Origin: an uncultured Lachnospiraceae bacterium
GTDB lineage: Bacteria; Bacillota; Clostridia; Lachnospirales; Lachnospiraceae
Assembly: GCA_910577045.1 (NCBI GenBank)
Contig: CAJTLB010000005.1
Location: 161,754-225,753 of the forward strand
Reading direction: 5' to 3'
Length of the DNA stretch: 64,000 nt
This document shows, piece after piece, positions 54,258-63,815 of the stretch. Under the pieces are notes generated by a model. The model had not been told where the DNA came from, searched no databases, and worked only from the letters and a program-made list of their open reading frames with translations. The position numbers and the translations under genes are program-made. Numbering within the stretch: the first letter of the stretch is position 1; the number at the start of each line of letters is the position of its first letter.

Positions 54258-57200
54258 CTATTTTATCAAACGGGACTCAAATGTACCTTTATTATCTTCT
54301 CCATACTGTGCTTGAGTTTCCGCTACCATAGATAAATTCTGCGGCATCTCATATGTATAAGCACCTGTCTCATCCAAAGTCTTTATATCCTTCTTTCTCA
54401 TCTCCCGATACACAACCTCAGCCAACGCACTCATTATTGCATTATACTTAGCCGTATCCTCAAACAAACTCTGATACGATTCTTGCGCTTCCATATATCC
54501 GTCCTGCGCTGCCGTACCAAACGCTTTCGGGAAAATGCTTTCCACAAAAATCTGCGGGTCAGAAGACTGCGCCATCTTTTTCAGCTTCTTATCAGAAAGC
54601 AGTTTATCCTTTAATGATGACAGAATAACTTTATCTCCCTCCGTAAAATTGCCCTTAAATTTTTCATTAATTTTCGCAATCACCTCATCCAAAGGTGTTT
54701 TTTCATCCATCCCCTTAACACCTTTATGCTTCGCCGGAACATATACCGTCTTTGCTTCATCCAAAGCAATTTCACCCTGAAATGTTTTTTGTAGCTTATA
54801 ATATTCCAGCTTCAGTTTACCCTCCAGATCAACCAACTCCACAGGGTCTTTGGGTAATAAACCAATCAGATAAGAGCAAAAAACATACTCTTTCTGTAAC
54901 TCTTTATCAAACATTCTCAATATCTGCGATATGTAGCTATACCATTTAATCAGATTACGAACCTGTCTGCGGAACTGGTATCTCTCATTCTGCGTCTTTT
55001 TGTTATAACGGTTAGAAACAGGAAGTAAAATGCTGCTCATCCGCCCCATTGCCCTATCGTCCTGCCTGCCTTTTTTGTAATACTCATCCGTAAATGCTTT
55101 AATATCCTCATCCGAGTAAATACCATACGCCCGCAGTTCCCTCTGTGTCTGATATAGTAAGTCTGCGTTTACTTCTTCCTGCAGGAATGTTTCCTGATAA
55201 AACGGCTGAAATGCGTCCTTGATATCCTCCGCCTTGTTTACAAAATCTAATACAAAAGTATCTGTCTTGCCCTCACAAGTGCGGTTCAAACGGGATAAGG
55301 TCTGTACTGCTTTCACATTCTTTAACTTCTTGTCCACGATCATCGTATGTAAAAGCGGCTCATCAAATCCTGTCTGATATTTTTCCGCTACAATCAGCAC
55401 ATTAAAATTGTCATGGAACTCCGCTTTCGTCTGATTCTCCGAGATATGAGAACCGTCTTTGCGTACATTCAGCTTTGATTCCGTATATTCCTCGCCCTTA
55501 TCATCAATCGCACCGGAAAAAGCAACCAGAATATCCACATCATCATATCTCTTTTCCTCTATGTATCGTTTGATTTCGTGGTAATAGCGGACAACAGCCA
55601 GCCTTGACGATGTGATTACCATCATCTTTCCTTTGCCATCAATCTTATGCCTTGTGGTATCTCTGAATGTCTCCACAATAATCTGCGATTTCTGACTGAT
55701 ATTATAAGGATGCAGCTCTTGATATTTACGGATGACCTTTGCCGCCCTACTGGACGGAACATCAGGATTATCTACCATAGTCTTTGCAATTCTAAAACAG
55801 GTATTGTAGGTCATGTAATTTTGAAGAACGTCAAGAATAAACTTCTCCTCAATCGCCTGCCGCATACTATATACATGGAACGGATGAAAAGAGCCGTCCT
55901 CCTGTTCCTGCCCAAACATTTCCAGTGTGGTGGCTTTTGGCGTTGCTGTAAAGGCAAAAAAAGATAAATTCTTATGTTTGCCTTGGGCAATCATTTCTTT
56001 TACAAGCCTGTCCTCCGGATCAACTTCTTCCTCTGCTAATCCCTCTCGCTCCGCATACTCCCGCAAGGCTTCTTCCGTATCCGCCAATGCGGTCTTTAAT
56101 TTAAGGGCTGAACTGCCTGTCTGGGAAGAATGCGCCTCATCTACAATAACCGCAAAGCATCTTCCATTTGCCTTATCAACTTCCGTATAAATCACTGGAA
56201 ACTTTTGCAGAGTCGTAACAATAATGCGTACACCATCATTGATTGCATTTTTCAAGTCCTGAGAATTTTTATCTTCTCCTATGGTTTCTATTGCACCCAA
56301 CTTATGGTCAAATCCCGCAATTGTTTCTTGAAGCTGCGCATCTAAAACAGTGCGGTCCGTCACGACGATCACACTGGAAAATACCGGCTTATTGTTTTCA
56401 TTGAAAAGCGATGCAAGGCGATATGCTGTCCACGCAATCGAATTGGATTTTCCTGAACCCGCGCTATGCTGAATAAGGTAATTCTTACCTGCTCCGTTTG
56501 TCCGTACATCCGCCACAAGCTTCCGAACAACATCTAACTGATGATAGCGCGGAAATATCAATGTCTTCTTTTTCTGCAAATTAATAAACTTTTGGATAAT
56601 ATCCAACATACTGTCTTTCTGAAATACATTTTCCCAAAGATATGCCGTAGGATATCCGTTCGGATTGGGCGGATTGCCCGCACCACCGTCACAACCAGCC
56701 CCATTAGAACCTTGATTAAAAGGTAAGAAATAGGTATGTTTCCCTACCAGCTTTGTTGTCATCCAAACTTCCGTGTGGTCTACGCAAAAATATGCTAAAA
56801 TCCTCTTATTAAACTGAAAACAAATCTCTCGCGGGTCTCTGTCATACATCCATTGGGTCTTAGCATGATCCACATTCTGTCCTGTGTACTGGTTTTTTAG
56901 CTCAAAAGCAAACACCGGAATACCATTCACTACAAGTACCATATCCACAGATTTTTTCGTATCAGCAGAATAATACCATTGTCTATAACATTCCACTTCA
57001 TTTTCCGCATACTGAATCCCGGCTGTATCATTCAATGCGGATTCGGGTTTAAAATAACAAACTTTAAAGGTAGTACCCCTATGCTTGAATCCGTTTCGCA
57101 AAATGTGCAGCACTCCGTCCATATCACAGGCATTATTAAAAGCAACACAGAATTTACGCACTGGGTCTATGTCATTTTGCCGTTCAAATGCCGCCCACTC

Positions 57201-57362
57201 CCTCGGTTGGGTACGCTGGATAAAAGAAATCAGTTTATTCGGATATAAACCCAGCATCGGATTATATGTTCCGTTTCCCTTTGTATATCCGCCTTCGGAT
57301 GATATGAGAAAAGCCTCAATGTCTGATTCAAACTGCTTTTCTGTGGTAACTGTTATGCTCAT
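54258..57362 (-). CDS. hsdR: Type I restriction enzyme, HsdR subunit
   Basis: 1034 residues. The N-terminal PD-(D/E)XK nuclease part (about 60-190, with FELKNQYT as E-x-K) is followed by the SF2 translocase: Walker A QHSAGSGKSNSIAWTAYRLA near 299, DEAH-type IVDEAHSSQTG near 407 and motif VI (QTLSRLNRTCEGK). It cuts unmodified DNA after translocation. Start at 57362 with GGAGG; the frame extends to 57377. It is separated from hsdS by two other genes. Confidence 0.93.
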   Translation of the reverse strand: MSITVTTEKQFESDIEAFLISSEGGYTKGNGTYNPMLGLYPNKLISFIQRTQPREWAAFERQNDIDPVRKFCVAFNNACDMDGVLHILRNGFKHRGTTFKVCYFKPESALNDTAGIQYAENEVECYRQWYYSADTKKSVDMVLVVNGIPVFAFELKNQYTGQNVDHAKTQWMYDRDPREICFQFNKRILAYFCVDHTEVWMTTKLVGKHTYFLPFNQGSNGAGCDGGAGNPPNPNGYPTAYLWENVFQKDSMLDIIQKFINLQKKKTLIFPRYHQLDVVRKLVADVRTNGAGKNYLIQHSAGSGKSNSIAWTAYRLASLFNENNKPVFSSVIVVTDRTVLDAQLQETIAGFDHKLGAIETIGEDKNSQDLKNAINDGVRIIVTTLQKFPVIYTEVDKANGRCFAVIVDEAHSSQTGSSALKLKTALADTEEALREYAEREGLAEEEVDPEDRLVKEMIAQGKHKNLSFFAFTATPKATTLEMFGQEQEDGSFHPFHVYSMRQAIEEKFILDVLQNYMTYNTCFRIAKTMVDNPDVPSSRAAKVIRKYQELHPYNISQKSQIIVETFRDTTRHKIDGKGKMMVITSSRLAVVRYYHEIKRYIEEKRYDDVDILVAFSGAIDDKGEEYTESKLNVRKDGSHISENQTKAEFHDNFNVLIVAEKYQTGFDEPLLHTMIVDKKLKNVKAVQTLSRLNRTCEGKTDTFVLDFVNKAEDIKDAFQPFYQETFLQEEVNADLLYQTQRELRAYGIYSDEDIKAFTDEYYKKGRQDDRAMGRMSSILLPVSNRYNKKTQNERYQFRRQVRNLIKWYSYISQILRMFDKELQKEYVFCSYLIGLLPKDPVELVDLEGKLKLEYYKLQKTFQGEIALDEAKTVYVPAKHKGVKGMDEKTPLDEVIAKINEKFKGNFTEGDKVILSSLKDKLLSDKKLKKMAQSSDPQIFVESIFPKAFGTAAQDGYMEAQESYQSLFEDTAKYNAIMSALAEVVYREMRKKDIKTLDETGAYTYEMPQNLSMVAETQAQYGEDNKGTFESRLIK

Positions 57363-57410
57363 GATTTTCCTCCGCAAATCGATTTAAAAAATTGCTACAT
57401 GTAGCGACTT

Positions 57411-58457
57411 TTATTCTATTCGCTGCTCTAATTGTATTTTTGCTCTTTGAATTGCCAAACGCAGCTTTTCTTCGAGTTCTTTCTTTGGCGGCATAGCTGT
57501 CAAATATTGAGCTACCCTGATATCTCCCTTATCCAATTCAAGTAATTCAATTACTTCATCTGACTTCTCTGCACATAATATTAATGCAATTGGCGCTTCT
57601 TCGTTTTCCATCCGCTCATATTTGTTAAGCCATCGCAGATAAAGTTCTACCTGTGCTTTATACTCTGGTTCAAATTCTCCAATTTTTAATTCCACAACAA
57701 CAAGCCTTTTCAATTTTCTATGAAAGAACAACAAGTCTATCTTGTAGTCTTTTCCATCTATAGTAACCTTTTTCTGCCGCGCCATAAAAGCAAAATCCGT
57801 TCCCATTTCCAAAATAAATTTTTCCAATTCTGCCAAAATTGCGTTTTCTAAATCTTTTTCACTGTAAGTATCCTGCAATCCTAAAAAATCTAATATACAA
57901 GGATCTCTATAAAACATATCTACCGTCATCATATCTTTTTCTTCCAAAAGCCTAATATCATTCCTAATTGTTTCTTCAGGACGCTTAGAAATCGCAGTTC
58001 TTTCATATAACATTGATTTTTTCCGTTCTCTTAATACTCTTACACTCCATCCTTCATTTTTACATAAAACAGCGTAAAATTCTCTTTTTAATTCGTCATT
58101 AACTGGCAACAACTCCTTAAAATGAGACCATGTCAATTGTTGCGACAGTGTAGCAACTTTTTCAAAATCAGGAAATTCTTCATAAAATTGTATCATGCGA
58201 AAAACAGAACTCTTTTCATAAGAACGCCCATATTGAAACTCTAAATCTTTGCTCATATTTTTCACGATTGATTTTCCATATTCTGCCTTCTGTCCATTCA
58301 AAATATTATCTTTTAGTTCTTGTCCTATATGCCAAAACAAATATACGGTTTGAAAATTAGCCGTCTCAAATACTTTATGTTTTGCTGTTTCAATCATTTT
58401 CACAATCTTGTCATATGTCTGTTTATAATTTTCCGGCAAAATCAATTTGTTTTCCAT
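57411..58457 (-). CDS. DUF1016/YhcG-type PD-(D/E)XK nuclease
   Basis: 348 residues. The N-terminal DUF1016 helical part (about 8-155; TVYLFWHIGQELKDNIL) is followed by the nuclease core YKIDLLFFHRKLKRLVVVEL with ELKIGEFEPE (D and E-x-K). Such proteins are often found in type I restriction loci and may help protect or shape the system, or act alone. The gene starts 13 bases after the DUF4062 gene and lies between hsdS and hsdR. Confidence 0.85.
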   Translation of the reverse strand: MENKLILPENYKQTYDKIVKMIETAKHKVFETANFQTVYLFWHIGQELKDNILNGQKAEYGKSIVKNMSKDLEFQYGRSYEKSSVFRMIQFYEEFPDFEKVATLSQQLTWSHFKELLPVNDELKREFYAVLCKNEGWSVRVLRERKKSMLYERTAISKRPEETIRNDIRLLEEKDMMTVDMFYRDPCILDFLGLQDTYSEKDLENAILAELEKFILEMGTDFAFMARQKKVTIDGKDYKIDLLFFHRKLKRLVVVELKIGEFEPEYKAQVELYLRWLNKYERMENEEAPIALILCAEKSDEVIELLELDKGDIRVAQYLTAMPPKKELEEKLRLAIQRAKIQLEQRIE

Positions 58458-58470
58458 TTAAATCTCCCTT

Positions 58471-59454
58471 TTAATTCCTAATTAAAATTAAATCATCTCT
58501 TACTTTACATCCTTTGGATGTTAATCCCCAAAACAATTTTTTATTCTCTTTACTCCATGAAGAATTTATTAAATTTAATGCCCGAAACTGATTCAATATT
58601 TTTTTTACAAATTGACTATCATTCAAATGCACCGTATTATCACCTGAATAAAAATTTGTTTTTATTGTCTCTTCAATACTATTTTCAGTAATTGACACAT
58701 CCATCATTTCCGTAGCAATCACCTTAAAAATTTCTTTCAAATTCGTTGTGACACTTCCATATCGCGTTCTGTGAGCTTCATAATCATAATAATGATATTC
58801 TATTTTTATCTCCTGATTCTCAAACGCAATATTGTTTTGCTCCGTTAAAGAGGAAATCTCTTCTCTTGCAGCCTTTAAATCATTTGCTAATTGTTCATTT
58901 TCACTTTTCAATGTCATAATTTCCCGCCGGAGAGACGCCTCATCAAAATCAACTGCCCTCTGCCATCCCAGACGCTTTATTACCGTTTTTGCCTTCATAA
59001 TTGAAATTGCCAATTTACCGGTTAAGTCCTCTGTTGAAGCCCATATACTTGCTAATCTATTCGTCATTGCTTTTGTGCGAAACTTCTTTAATTTATCTTT
59101 CTTATCCTCATCCGCTTCTGTTTTATCTGATGCGAGCTTCACATTGTCATCAATAGCAAATACCAAAACCGGAATACCCCGCTCTATTGCATAATCATAT
59201 TCCATTTCAGTATAACTCTTCCCAGTATCCGGATGAACTGAACCATAACGCTTTCCAATTATCAGCACATAGTAATCACATAAGTCTATGACTTTTTTTA
59301 TCACTTCAAATTGCTCTGTATCTGCCGCCACAAATGCTTCCATTCCTGCCGGAATACAATCTGCCATAAAAAGAACATCAAGAATCTTTTTACGTTCTTC
59401 GGCTAGGTCAGTATATGTTGAACTGATAAACACCTGATATTTCTTATCGTTCAT
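58471..59454 (-). CDS. DUF4062 protein (TIR-like N-terminus)
   Basis: 327 residues. The DUF4062 domain is at about 5-100 (YQVFISSTYTDLAEERKKIL, then GKRYGSVHPDTGKSYTEMEY), a TIR/SEFIR-related nucleotide-binding or NAD-cleaving type fold. A coiled-coil part (about 175-215) and a C-terminal helical domain follow. In defence islands such proteins are candidate phage sensors or effectors. No catalytic Glu can be fixed by eye. It is read between hsdS and the DUF1016 gene. Confidence 0.75.
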   Translation of the reverse strand: MNDKKYQVFISSTYTDLAEERKKILDVLFMADCIPAGMEAFVAADTEQFEVIKKVIDLCDYYVLIIGKRYGSVHPDTGKSYTEMEYDYAIERGIPVLVFAIDDNVKLASDKTEADEDKKDKLKKFRTKAMTNRLASIWASTEDLTGKLAISIMKAKTVIKRLGWQRAVDFDEASLRREIMTLKSENEQLANDLKAAREEISSLTEQNNIAFENQEIKIEYHYYDYEAHRTRYGSVTTNLKEIFKVIATEMMDVSITENSIEETIKTNFYSGDNTVHLNDSQFVKKILNQFRALNLINSSWSKENKKLFWGLTSKGCKVRDDLILIRN

Positions 59455-59514
59455 GTATTTTTATCTCCTTTTTATCCAATTGCCTAAACACTGTTTCGGC
59501 AATTTCTTTTATGT

Positions 59515-60825
59515 TTAGCAATTCTGTGGCACTTCCTTTTTTCCTGTCACATATTCGTAGATTAAAGTTTTTTTGTAATTCTCTATCTCGGAGAGGTATT
59601 GTTCTTTCTTTGCAATAAGTTCATCTATTGCTGAACATTTTTGGTCAAGATAATTGGCAATCTCTTCTTGTTCTTGTAAGGAAAATACCAGAAAAGGAAC
59701 ATTCGCAAGCTTATCTTTTGTAAAATGCGGAATGGTTGCTTTATTACAAACCACATCAATATATCCCTGTTTGACTAAACACTCTATCCAATATTTCAAA
59801 TATCGCACATCTGCACTCTTTCCTGGTCTGACTATCATTATAGAATTTTGAATATATGTTGACACCTCTTGAATCGGCGCAACAGCGCAACCGCCAGCCC
59901 CTGCACCGCCCTCTACCACAAGTAAATCATCTTTTCTTACAAGGTATTGCTGCTTTTCTAACGGACTAAACCACATTTTTTTTCTTTCATTCTCTGCTAT
60001 ACCTTCAAAATGAATATCTGCCGCGCAAAAATAAGGCTCATATGTATATGTATCATCAATTTGATTTGTACATAACATTTTCCCTAGAATAATTTCATAA
60101 TGCAATCCCACTCGGCTAATCTTAATATCCGATGGTATTTCTCTTGCCCATTTATTCTCACTATCTTTCATCTCTCTATCACTATGCAAGCCCTTGGTAA
60201 CAGCCTGTGTAATAACAGCTTGCTTTAACTTTTTGTATTCTTCTATACTTGCACGAGTTTTTTCAAGCACATTATCAAGTTCTAAACATTTTTTATTGAG
60301 AAATAAAGCTATCTTCTTCTGTTCTTCAATCGGAGGGCAAACTACCCTCGCGTTTCTAATTAACTCTTGATTTAAAATTTTTGCCCCATAAATATTTTCA
60401 TTGGCATTCTCTACAATCATACTTGAAGAATAGTACAAAAATTCTAAACACACCCCACTATGAGGCATAAATGACGCTATTGCTTCATTTGAGTATATGT
60501 CTCTATTAGTTATAGACACTTGCCCCACCGAAAGTTTAAAACTATACAATAGACTTCCCTTAGGAATTATGGATGGACTAAATTTTTGAACGTATAATTT
60601 AGAAATATGATTTTTAGTAGTATGAGGTATATACATTTTGCCATCCAAATCTCCAATAGTTAGCCAATCATACCCCTCAATTTCATCTGCATAATATTCT
60701 TCCCGTTTTGTATCCGGAGTAAATCCTGTCTGTATCTGATATAAATCCTTAACTTTCCTAATCTGCCAATTTATAGGTATTTTCCCTATCCAATAATATC
60801 CGCTATCCTTCATTTCTCTAGCCAT
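59515..60825 (-). CDS. hsdS: Type I restriction enzyme, HsdS specificity subunit
   Basis: 436 residues with two target-recognition domains and two conserved coiled-coil repeats: KKIALFLNKKCLELDNVLEK (about 165-185) and QEEIANYLDQKCSAIDELIA (about 385-405). The two halves have different target regions, so the DNA site is bipartite. It starts 2 bases after hsdM stops. No inverted repeats for phase switching were seen. Confidence 0.9.
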   Translation of the reverse strand: MAREMKDSGYYWIGKIPINWQIRKVKDLYQIQTGFTPDTKREEYYADEIEGYDWLTIGDLDGKMYIPHTTKNHISKLYVQKFSPSIIPKGSLLYSFKLSVGQVSITNRDIYSNEAIASFMPHSGVCLEFLYYSSSMIVENANENIYGAKILNQELIRNARVVCPPIEEQKKIALFLNKKCLELDNVLEKTRASIEEYKKLKQAVITQAVTKGLHSDREMKDSENKWAREIPSDIKISRVGLHYEIILGKMLCTNQIDDTYTYEPYFCAADIHFEGIAENERKKMWFSPLEKQQYLVRKDDLLVVEGGAGAGGCAVAPIQEVSTYIQNSIMIVRPGKSADVRYLKYWIECLVKQGYIDVVCNKATIPHFTKDKLANVPFLVFSLQEQEEIANYLDQKCSAIDELIAKKEQYLSEIENYKKTLIYEYVTGKKEVPQNC

Positions 60826-60827
60826 AC

Positions 60828-62591
60828 CTATTTCTCCTCCGCAAATAACTTCTCCAAAGAAGCAGAAATATCAGCCTCTAGCACATGAATCCGCGCCACA
60901 ATATCCTCCACTTTTTCCGGTGCCTGATACTCATAGAAATATCTTGTCATAGGTATCTCATACCCTACCTTTGTCTTTTTCTTATCAATCCATGCATCCT
61001 CCGCATAAGGCAACACTTCTCTTTCAAAATATCTGTCGATATCCTGTGTCAATGGCACGTTCTCTGTATCGCGCAGGCTTGCATCTGCAACAGGTTCTCC
61101 CTTTTTCAGTACAATTTCCCCATTCTCATCTCTCTCAGGTCTTTCAACCACAATTTTGTTATATCCAAACTCTACTGTCTCAAATATCTTACTCTCACAA
61201 TGGATTCCACTCTTATCCCCATATACAGCACAATTTTCAAAAGAACCATAAGCCTTTACAATCAATTCCCGACACGCATCTGTAATATCGTTTCTTTTCG
61301 TTCCAATGCTCTTCCTTCTTGCCTCATAGCAATGCGATGCATCTATAAGCTGTACCTTTCCTTCCCGATATGTCGGTTTATTCTTGGAGCAAATCCAAAT
61401 GTATGTACTGATGCCCGTATTCATGAACATATCCGTAGAAAGCTGCACGATACAATCCAGCCAGTCATTTTCCAAAATATATCTCCTAATCTCTGACGGA
61501 CCGCTTCCGGCATCTCCTGAAAATAACGGAGAACCGTTTTGTATAATTGCCATTTTCCCATTGGGCGCAAGTTTGGAAAGCCCATTTAACACAAACAACT
61601 GCTGTCCGTCACTGATTTTAGGAAGTCCCGGCGCAAATCTGCCCTGTTCTCCTCTTGCAGCTTCTTCTTCCACCTTTTTCTGTTCCCGTTTCCAGTCAAT
61701 CCCAAAAGGTGGATTGGAAATGCAGTAATCAAATGTAAAACCTTCAAACTGGTCGTCTGACAAAGTATCGCCGAACCGCATATTGTCCGGATCTCCGCCA
61801 CGAATCATCATATCCGCTTTTGCTATCGCATAAGTAGACGGATTAAACTCCTGTCCAAAACAGGTAACTTCTATATCGCTGTTCAAATCATGGATTCTCT
61901 CTTCCATACAGGAAAGCATCTGAGATGTTCCCATTGTCATATCATAAACAGTCATTCCGCCGGCGTCTAAATTAGCATCCGCAAGCAGCAAATCCGTCAT
62001 AAGGTAAATAATGTCCCTGCTGGTAAAATGCGCTCCAGCTTCCTCCCCAAATGACTCTGAAAAACGGCGCACTAAATCTTCAAAAATATAACCGCAATCC
62101 ACGGCACTAATTTTGTCAGCGCCTAAATACCCTTTTTCAGAATTAAATTCCTTAATAATCAGATACAGTGTATTGCTCTCCACCATTCTTTTAATAATAT
62201 TATCAAAGTCAAACTTGGAAAGAACATCCTGCGCATTTGCAGAGAAACCGGCTAAATAGTCTTTAAAATTCGTTTCTATATTATCCGGATCAGCCAAAAG
62301 CGTCTCAAACGTAAATTTGCTTGTATTATAAAACTGATAGCCGGATGCCCTTGTCAGGAAACCATCAATAACCGCCAAATGCTTCACTTTTTCATATTGC
62401 ACAAGCACATTGTCATGAGTAGGCAGTAAGCAATCATGAAATCTTTTAACCACTGTCATCGGTAAGATAACAAGTCCATATTCATGCGGCTTGAACGGTC
62501 CCCGAAGCATATCTGCCACATTCCAAATGACAGTCGCTTTTTCTGCTATATTGATTCCAACATCACTGATTTTATTGTTGCTCATCCCCAT
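60828..62591 (-). CDS. hsdM: Type I restriction enzyme, HsdM methyltransferase
   Basis: 587 residues. N-terminal helical part (about 10-150), then the N6-adenine methyltransferase: motif I YDMTMGTSQML near 215 and catalytic ISNPPFGIDWKRE near 290. It overlaps the Xre gene by 20 bases; the ATG at 62591 has GGAGGAAG before it. It modifies the site set by HsdS and is also part of the HsdRMS complex. Confidence 0.94.
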   Translation of the reverse strand: MGMSNNKISDVGINIAEKATVIWNVADMLRGPFKPHEYGLVILPMTVVKRFHDCLLPTHDNVLVQYEKVKHLAVIDGFLTRASGYQFYNTSKFTFETLLADPDNIETNFKDYLAGFSANAQDVLSKFDFDNIIKRMVESNTLYLIIKEFNSEKGYLGADKISAVDCGYIFEDLVRRFSESFGEEAGAHFTSRDIIYLMTDLLLADANLDAGGMTVYDMTMGTSQMLSCMEERIHDLNSDIEVTCFGQEFNPSTYAIAKADMMIRGGDPDNMRFGDTLSDDQFEGFTFDYCISNPPFGIDWKREQKKVEEEAARGEQGRFAPGLPKISDGQQLFVLNGLSKLAPNGKMAIIQNGSPLFSGDAGSGPSEIRRYILENDWLDCIVQLSTDMFMNTGISTYIWICSKNKPTYREGKVQLIDASHCYEARRKSIGTKRNDITDACRELIVKAYGSFENCAVYGDKSGIHCESKIFETVEFGYNKIVVERPERDENGEIVLKKGEPVADASLRDTENVPLTQDIDRYFEREVLPYAEDAWIDKKKTKVGYEIPMTRYFYEYQAPEKVEDIVARIHVLEADISASLEKLFAEEK

Positions 62592-62805
62592 CAGCTTCCT
62601 CCTGCGTTCTTTTATAATTTACCAAATCTGCAAAATCGCAATCCAGCTTTTCACATATACGTTCCAAAACAGATAAATTCACAGACTCTCCATTTGTCAT
62701 TTTCGCCATAGTGCTTGAGCTTAACCCCGTGCTTTTACATAAGTCACCCTTTTTCATACCCTTATCGATCAATAACTTCCATAGTCCGTTATAACTGATT
62801 GCCAT
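62572..62805 (-). CDS. Xre-type regulator of the hsd operon
   Basis: 77 residues; HTH domain LWKLLIDKGMKKGDLCKSTG and the recognition part SSSTMAKMTNGESVNLSVLE. It overlaps hsdM and probably times restriction expression. It has the same KLLIDKGMKK sequence and plan as the Xre gene before brxA at 47300. There is a Glu-rich tail. Confidence 0.85.
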   Translation of the reverse strand: MAISYNGLWKLLIDKGMKKGDLCKSTGLSSSTMAKMTNGESVNLSVLERICEKLDCDFADLVNYKRTQEEADGDEQQ

Positions 62806-62927
62806 AATATAGTTCCTCTTGCTTTCTACAAATCAGAGTTTCATAATATATTTAAAATCATAGCATTAATTTTCCAAATAATCAATTTGAATATTCAAAT
62901 ACTGTAATTTAAAATTCAAATATTTTT

Positions 62928-63326
62928 CTACTTCAACGCCTCAATCAAAAGATTTAATGCTACCGCTATTTCTTCATTTAATTTCTTTTCGCCTTCGCTC
63001 TTAGCATGTATGTCAGCTATCTCATGCATAACATCTATAATGATATGTGCATCTTCTTTAGTCGGCTTATCTGCACTTCCATTATTTAAGACCAATTGCA
63101 CGGATTTTAAGAAAATTATAGTAATTGAATATCGATCCTCGTCAACATCAAAGTTATCTTTTATAAATTTGATTAAATATTCTGCTGATTTCAGCATTTG
63201 TGAAACTGTCAAATTGTCTTTTCCATTTGTAGCAAGAACTGTACTCCCTTGCAATTTCCCGTGTGGAACTGTAAATAACTCCTTAATTCCTATTTTTTTC
63301 ATAAGCTCTTGCACACTTTTTTGCAT
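62928..63326 (-). CDS. Small protein of unknown function
   Basis: 132 residues, largely helical, no membrane part or known motif. The start ATG at 63326 has GGAGGGA before it (the frame extends to a TTG at 63329). Its end is 120 bases from the Xre gene, and its start is 118 bases from TnpV. It may be part of the mobile element. Confidence 0.6.
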   Translation of the reverse strand: MQKSVQELMKKIGIKELFTVPHGKLQGSTVLATNGKDNLTVSQMLKSAEYLIKFIKDNFDVDEDRYSITIIFLKSVQLVLNNGSADKPTKEDAHIIIDVMHEIADIHAKSEGEKKLNEEIAVALNLLIEALK

Positions 63327-63443
63327 CAAACTCCCTCCTTCAAATCATCATAAATACATAATACTCTTTTTCCAATGATAAATCAGCATATATATGATAA
63401 AAAGTAGCAAGAACTTTTTTATTTTGTTCCTGCTACTTTTTGC

Positions 63444-63797
63444 TCACAAGCAATAAATAATTTCTTCCCTCACAATCTCCTCTGCCCTTACCCTAATGCA
63501 ATTCATTCTCCGCACCCAAAGCATCTGATCCTGTGCCTTTAACTGCTCCGTCACTCCCTCCTGTTTTGCCATTTGCTCCACAAGTAAATCAAACCGTTCC
63601 TCCGCCTGTTCCTGTATCATCAGCAGATGCTCTTTCAGTTTACCCGATAACAATAACCCCGAATAAATACCTCTCCTATGATTCTCTAAATAAGATTTCC
63701 GCATCAATCCAAATTTCCTCAACTCTCCCTCCGGCTCCGGATCTGGAATTAAGTTCGGTATCAGATAATCTCCACATTTTTCATAAGTCAAATTCAT
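63444..63797 (-). CDS. tnpV: TnpV-type transposon-associated protein
   Basis: 117 residues that match the TnpV pattern: MNLTYEKCGDYLIPNL at the start, GKYGLMRKSYLENHRRGIY-like region (KFGLMRKSYLENHRRGIYSG here), and SGKLKEHLLMIQEQA, then AKQEGVTEQLKAQDQM. TnpV belongs to Tn4451-family mobilisable transposons; its own function is unknown. It follows the probable relaxase gene by 18 bases. No excision recombinase (TnpX) is in the window. Confidence 0.8.
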   Translation of the reverse strand: MNLTYEKCGDYLIPNLIPDPEPEGELRKFGLMRKSYLENHRRGIYSGLLLSGKLKEHLLMIQEQAEERFDLLVEQMAKQEGVTEQLKAQDQMLWVRRMNCIRVRAEEIVREEIIYCL

Positions 63798-63815
63798 AAT
63801 CTATTCCTCTCTTCC

